DNA of 64,000 nt from positions 12,038,620-12,102,619 of the forward strand of contig NC_031770.1 of NCBI RefSeq assembly GCF_001522545.3. The letters run 5' to 3'. This document shows, piece by piece, positions 57,701 to 64,000 of the stretch. The DNA comes from Parus major (Eukaryota; Chordata; Aves; Passeriformes; Paridae). Under the pieces are notes generated by a model, which did no database searches, had not been told where the DNA came from, and worked only from the letters and a program-made list of their open reading frames with translations. How positions within the stretch are numbered: the first letter of the stretch is position 1; each line of letters begins with the position of its first letter. The translations under genes and the position numbers were made by a program.

Positions 57701-60700
57701 TGCCAAAAGCCTTGACCACTAGAAATGTGTAGCACTGCTGGTGGTAATTCCCAACTGGAACACAAAGCAAGAGCCTTCACATAATCACACAGCCAGCCCA
57801 AATCCTGGCCTCTGTCCATATCACTGACAGCTCAGTGATTGCAATTTGCCTTTCTGGAAAGATGAAACAGGAGCTGACACAAGAACTGCATCACTGCTGG
57901 TAGCTGCAGCCATCAGCAGCTGCGGAGCTCATTCCCTTTCTGTGCCTCAAAGGAACATGCAACCCAGAGTGGCCAAGAAAGCCAGGACCAAGTTCAGATA
58001 AGCCTGTGAGCAAGCAGGTTACCAAATCTGCAAGGCCACCCTTCAGAAGAACTGTGGCACCCTGCCCAGGAACAAGAGCACATCAGGCTGGGGAAGGGAG
58101 TCCTGAGCTAGGAAAGGAGAGAGATTTGGGATAAGGGGAGGCTTCCTCAGAAACAGAAAAAAAATATTATCAGGAAATAGTCCAGTCAGCAGTGCAGCAT
58201 TTAGGCAGTGGAAAGCACAGAAATGGTGCTGCCCAAATAGCCATAAGCAGCTGGGAGTATTGCCATAAATAATAATAATTGCAGGTTACACTTGATAAAC
58301 TCAAGAGGAAACAGACAGATTCCCACTAAGAATCAGCCTCCATGAGAAGCCACTGCTGAGAAAAGCCTGTCCTGTACCAGCTGTGCAGAGTGGGGCCGTA
58401 TCCCTGAGGTGTGGAAGCCTCAAGCTCCCCTTCTAAAAGCACAGAAGTCTGTCTGAAGGGCAGACCACCTTTCAGGAAAAGGGACCTTTACTGTGACAAC
58501 TCCACCCCACTCACCCCAAATTCTTTCTGAGGGGCAAGCAAGATGTCTGAAGGGAACAGAGGTTCTCACACAAAGCATCAAGACATTTGTGCTTTTCTTT
58601 CACTGGAATGGCAAAGATGACTTTGGCTTCAGTAAGGAGATTCCAGTCTCTGCTTGCTCGCAGAAGGAGGGTGTCCCCAGCAGGGATAAACCACTGCTCC
58701 CCACTGGTGTTCAGAGAGACAGTAATTTCTGCAGCTGCCAACAGGGATGGCCAAGCCTGGATCACGCAGAAGTTCCCCTGGCACCCCCTTTCCTCAAAAC
58801 AAATCTTCTGAAAGGAAAGAGTGCTGGTGAAAGCCTCACCCCCAGGAGAGGGGTGGCCAAGGAGCTCTTCCGTCCTGCCCTGCTCTTGGCCCATACTGGA
58901 AGTCTGAGTGGCTGCCAGCAAACCTGCAGCCAAAATCATGCCTGTGATGGGAAATTCTGAAGGTCACAGATGTAAACAAATATTTGATGAGTTGATAAAA
59001 TGCAGCCTTGACCAGTCCAGCATCAGGAGGACCCCCCTGTGCCACGGCTGAGTGTGAATGCCCTCCAGCAAATCACCCACACTGTGTTTGAGCTGCCCTG
59101 CTGTGTGCACACCGCTTGCTTTGTTAATGTTTAGACTTCCCCTCAGAAGGCCTGTCTGGGCTCAGTGAGCAGGAATCAGCAACATTAATTACCAGGAGAC
59201 AAAGTGTCCCCAAATACTGCTGTTATCTCCCTTGTCTGTAGGTGGAGGAGCCTCATTCCTCCTGGGGTTGTCTGGGTGACCTTTCCCTTCTCAGCTTACC
59301 TTCTCCTGGGATCATCTGACCCATGTTTCACCCACTCTGGTCATCAGAAACCCACCTGGCCACCTTCCTTCCACCCTCCTTCTGAGCCTGACCGGCCACA
59401 GCCCAGCTCCTGAAAGCATCTGAAGGGCATTGAGGGGAAAAACACATCAGTCCTGCTTTGATGAATCTGCGATACTGGTGCATGTGTGACTTTGCCCTCA
59501 GGATGAATGAGACTGATCACAGATGCATGAGGGTCCAGAGCAGTCTCAGGTTTGTACTTGATCTACTCTTGCTGAAAAACATGGATTTTGTTACTGTAAG
59601 GTCGTGGAGGTTTGTACAAGATGCCAGGAAACATGATTTTAACATGCTCAGGAACCTGTAACCTCAGTCTCTCCTTGTACCCAGCTCTCTGTCTCTCTGT
59701 CTTTGCTTTGCCTCTTCCTTCCCTTGTCTCCTTCCCATTCCAGTGGGATTTCTTTCAGCCAGCAGCAACCAGCAGCCTTGGATCCTGATGCAGGAATATC
59801 ATCACTTTGGGTGTAAGCATTTTGCTCCCTCAGGATTTCAAAATGGGGAAAGCTTTCCTCCTCTCTAAATTTTGTTGTGGGAGGCCTACAAATTGTATGA
59901 CAGTGTTCTCACATGAGGGAAACCTCCTTCATGACATGAAGAAGCAGAAGAAAGCATTTTTCTGAAAGAAGAGTCTTGGTGGGATGGAGTTTATATCTTG
60001 TTTCCTGACTCTGAAAACTTGTGTGAACCCAAGTGTGGATGTACCTCAAGAGACTCCTTGCCCCACTGGGAGTTTTGTGGAAAGCTAGGAGAGGGAAGTT
60101 TTAGAGTTGCTTTACTCCCTGATTCTTGTAAATTTTCATACAGAAAAATAAACCTGGCCATTCCACAGGCCCTCCAGCCAAATTTACTGCCCCCTCACAG
60201 TGTGGAGAGAATGAGACCCACCAGCTTCCTCCAGCTCCCCACTCATCACCTCAGCACAGCTTCTCCAACCACAGCACAAACTCAGGGCTCTGCTGCAGTT
60301 ATCCTGAGGAAAGCCCTGTTTAGAAGGAATTAAGAGGATGTTACAGCATTTTCAGAGGATTAGTTTAACTGGTATCTGTACCTCAAATAGCAAGAAGACC
60401 CAGTGCCCTGGTGAGCTGTAATACCCCTTACTGCAGGACCTAGCGATTTATTCTCACTAAATCCCCCCAAACCCTCCTCAGCACAGAGGAGCAAGAGCAA
60501 GAAAATGCCCCTTGGACCATTTTTCCCCCTGGCCCTGCCTCATCTTCCCAGCAAATCTGTTTGCAACAGATTGTGTTTGAATTCTCCAGCTAGGAGGCTT
60601 TTTCTTTTTTAGTTCCTGGCTGCCCAAGCACAGCTGTGGGGCTCAGTAAAGCCTTTCAGCCTTTGAGGTGGTTTCAGACCTAAACCACCAAAAATTCTGG

Positions 60701-63700
60701 TGCTAAAAATATACCTTGACACTTTAAAGAAATTTTAAAAGTGGCAAGTAATTGTGTTAATTCATCTGTTGCCTGGCTTTAGCATCCCCATATGTCTGCA
60801 AGGAGCTATTTCCCATTCCGAAGAGGCGTGTTCTTTTGTATCTTTTTTTCACTTTCAGTATTAGTCTGTAATCTGTGATGGAGGGGCCATTTAAAAAAGC
60901 ATTCTGCCCTTCTGCAGCAGATTCAGGTGATCCAGCTTCTCCAAGCCATACAGCTGCATGGGTTTTTGGGCAGAGGCCAAATAATGTATATAATAACTAT
61001 TTTTCCTGAAAGCTTCTCAAAAAATACCAGTGGGCAGCCCAGCACCAGGATTTCCAGGCTGACCGATGGGTCAAGCACTCTGGGGCTGGTGCCTCCCATC
61101 TGGGTTTGGGGCAAACCTTTCACTTATGGACTTATGGACTCTGTCCAGTCAAAAAATATCAGGGCTGCCTAACCTGAGAGAGATGGAATTCCCAGGTTTC
61201 CCTCCATGTAACAACGTGCCCGTACTGAGTGGTCCAGCCAAAACTTGATGCACCCAGCTGCAGGGCACAAGGAGGATGTGAAACCTGGCTCAAGGGCTGG
61301 ATTTGTGAGCAGGAGTATCCCAGCCTGAAGGTCACCAGCACCTCCCACACACACCTGGGCACCAGCTCAGCACCAGCAGCCTCTGCATGGCTGCTGTAAG
61401 CATTGCTATTGTCACACAAGGCTTGTCACAGCCCTGTCTTCAGGGCCACTGACATACCTAGAAAACAAATTATCCAGTCTCAGCTGTTTTAGGCCAACAT
61501 TTAGGCCAAGTTCATCCTGCATCGCTCCAGGATTTGTATCATGGGAATGCTCTGCTGCTACTGGGGTGACACCACAGAAGTGACGGAGCACTAAAATTGG
61601 TGATGTGCATCGAGGGCGCTGGCCTGGCTGCAAACCGTGTTTAACATTCTTGTATTTTAGCTCCTTGCCTGGGAGTTCTTGTGTAGCTTAGTGGAATTCA
61701 AGCAAAGTTAGACAACAGCTGCAGAAGGAACATTCCCCACCCCTACTCTGCCATAAACCCCACCAACAGGTGGGAATCATCATGACATGGTGCAGCAGAA
61801 ATGTGGAGTAATTTCCCTCCTGGAGACCCTCTGGCACTGTGCAAGGTGGGTCTCAGCCTTTGCCTCTGTAGCCCCACTCTGGTGGTGTGCTGAGGTCTTA
61901 GGTGGTCTAAAGAGGCAGCTTAGCTGCAGAAGCTCTCTCCGTGTTTTATCACCCCGGCACGGCACCGCCTGGAAAAACAGCAGCAGATGTCTGTCTGCTG
62001 AGGCTGAGGCAGAGATTAACGTGCTCAGGGCCAGGGGAAGGCAGCAAGGGGGACTCTGGCCACTGGGTTTCCCAGCAACATGCCTTGCATGAACATGTGC
62101 ACCCTGTCACCCAGGCAGAGGCAGCAGCAGAGAGCCGAGAACATCCCCTGCTCTCGTTACCCACTGATGTAAAGGTGTGAGAAAAGGGTGAGAAACCATT
62201 TAGCTCGAGCAAAAAGAAAATTGATATTTTGAGAGACAAATTGTAAAAGCAATGGCTCGTACAGTTGTCCCTGTGACTGAGAGGGGAGGCAGCTGCAGAG
62301 GGTTTGGTGGGGTTTTTTTAACGTGAAACCAAGCAGAGGAAATGTGAATCAAAACCTCACAGAGTCGAGATTTTGTGTACTCACACGGAATTGCAATGCA
62401 CAAGGTGAGCCTCTCTAAGCATTCCCCCATCTTTCCTGGGACCTCTGACACCAGCTTGCAAGAGTTGCAGTCTTCAGCAGCCAGCTACGCTTTTGGTGAC
62501 TCTAAGTGACATCCGGGGACCACCATCAACTCAGGGCTGAGTCAGATCCCGTGCACACCCTTAGGGCACCCACCTCCCCTCTGGGTTGATCAGAATTAGG
62601 CACCCTGGGGTCTCGCTTCCCTGTCCTGGCTCTTACCCTCTCCCAGTCCCAATCCTTTCCAAGGACCCTGCCAGCAGTGCCATTCCCCACCTCCTGCTTG
62701 GCTTCGCCCGCACGCCGGGCCCGCGTCACCACCCACAAAGAAGGGCCTGTGCAGGAGCTGGGGCTCATGCTGTGCTGAGAGGAGTCATAAAGCTCCTTTT
62801 AAGATGTCCAGCACAAAGCTGAGCCTGTTCAGCCACAGGTTGGGGGCTGCTGCCTCCCCTCCCTGCCTCTGCCAGGCACTGAGTCATTGCCCTGCCATGG
62901 TGCTGCCAGCCCAGCACTGGAGAGAGGGCCAGGGCTGGTGGCCCGGAGCAACAAACCTGCCCCGCTCACTGCTGTGACAGCCAAAACCTGTGCCTCAAAA
63001 TACTGCTTCTTCCAGAGGTGCAAATAGGAAATATCATGGAAAAGACCCAGGGAAAGGGGCAGCAACATGGAAAGGGGATCATCCGTGGGGAAGAGGTCAT
63101 GTGAAATCATCCTGGGGTTTCTGTTTTCCACGACAAAATGCTCTCAACGCTCTTTTTGACACAAGGAATGATACAAAGGTTTCCACCTGCCTTTTATAAG
63201 GTAAGAGAGGGAAAAATTGAGATATTTTCCAACTTGCAAGACTTATGGCTCTTGTGGTATGGGCTTCTTCCTCAATGACCAGAGCCAGGATTGCCAAAAA
63301 TCTCTGATATTATCTAAAGCAGCACAAGAGACACACAGTCTTTTGCCTGCAGAGAAAAAAATATCAAAAGGTAGATCTCAGCACTCTTTCAAGTTTTTAA
63401 AGCACTTTCTTGACTCTGCCATTTTTAGGACACTCTGAGCTGGCAGGAACTCTCACAGGTCAGGGATTTTACTGGTGCCCAAGGAATTGAGGTGCTGGTT
63501 CTTTAGCTCTCTCAAAAAGTAAAGTCTGGTTCCTGAAGGGTAGATGGAGACCTCTGTAGAGGTGTAATGCTTATCATGAGCAGACAGGAAGCAGAGCTAG
63601 AGCTATACACTGTGATTTCCATCTTCTGTTAAGTCATAGAAATATGAAATATAAATAAAAGGCATGATAAAGCCAGGCAAAGGATCCTGTTCCAGTCCAA

Positions 63701-64000
63701 CAATTTGAGGTGTGTTGGAGAAATGCACTCCTGATTCCTTTACCCTCCCATGCCTGCAATCCAGCTACACACCCCTTAAAGGCCAGTTAGGAACAGCAGG
63801 AAAGTGCAGCAGCCAATTTAAATTGAGGGAAATAAAACACTTGGAGAGAAAAAAATAAACTTGAGCACCTCACCTGTGCCCAGCTGTGCAGGCTCAGCAG
63901 CTGGGAGCCTTGGGCACTCACTGTTGCAGCGGCTAAGTCACACTTCTAAGGAAGTCCCAACTGCCTGGTTTCACTGAGTAATTGCCTTTTCAGATCAAAG
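45721..64000. other. Non-coding region upstream of RRBP1, no gene recognised
   Basis: About 18 kb of CpG-poor sequence. Open frames are short, lack family-like motifs and are not arranged with matching splice sites. In human the small gene BANF2 and then SNX5 lie on this side; neither was recognised here. Only low-complexity A/T-rich patches were noticed (for example 51930-51970 and 52227-52260). Confidence 0.55.

Noticed and set aside
58511..58939. Minus-strand 142-codon frame
   Set aside because: No motif, family resemblance or splice context; a length expected by chance in 18 kb of moderately GC-rich DNA.
59458..60333. Plus-strand frames of 67 and 111 codons near 59.5-60.3 kb
   Set aside because: Cysteine and methionine content looked gene-like, but there is no domain, splice structure or promoter support.

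Overview
This is a vertebrate nuclear genomic window, almost certainly from a bird. Signs are spliced genes with canonical GT-AG introns, two CpG-island promoters, a CR1-type LINE fragment, an avian-style LTR fragment, and compact introns. The gene order matches the DSTN-RRBP1 block of human 20p12. No bacterial, plasmid, phage, CRISPR or organellar features are seen. Two protein-coding genes are supported, and both can be reconstructed as complete open coding sequences.

1-5.9 kb: non-coding DNA upstream of DSTN, with a CArG box followed by a TATA box near 1.25-1.35 kb and a 16-bp inverted repeat near 5.45 kb. 5.9-7.6 kb: CpG island and promoter of DSTN. 6.79-17.08 kb (+): DSTN (destrin/ADF), four coding exons and 165 residues; the first coding exon carries only the ATG. 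The 3' UTR probably runs to about 18.3 kb. 18.3-21.6 kb: short intergenic stretch between convergent gene ends.

21.6-39.86 kb (-): RRBP1 (ribosome-binding protein 1, p180; ES/130 in chick), 23 coding exons giving 997 residues. It has the N-terminal ER membrane anchor, a lysine-rich basic segment and a long coiled-coil tail. The decapeptide array that dominates the long mammalian isoform is absent; one degenerate unit can be seen where it would lie. RRBP1 intron 1 runs from 39.86 kb towards a CpG island at 44.55-45.72 kb, which is its likely promoter and is interrupted by a 170-base assembly gap. 45.7-64 kb: no gene could be supported.

The two genes are arranged tail to tail and have unrelated jobs. 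DSTN severs and depolymerises actin filaments in the cytosol. RRBP1 is a rough-ER membrane protein linked to ribosome/mRNA docking, microtubule bundling and secretory capacity. I found no convincing previously undescribed system. The points most worth a second look are the missing RRBP1 decapeptide array, the CArG/TATA elements around DSTN, the composite DSTN promoter, and the small structural repeats listed in the findings.
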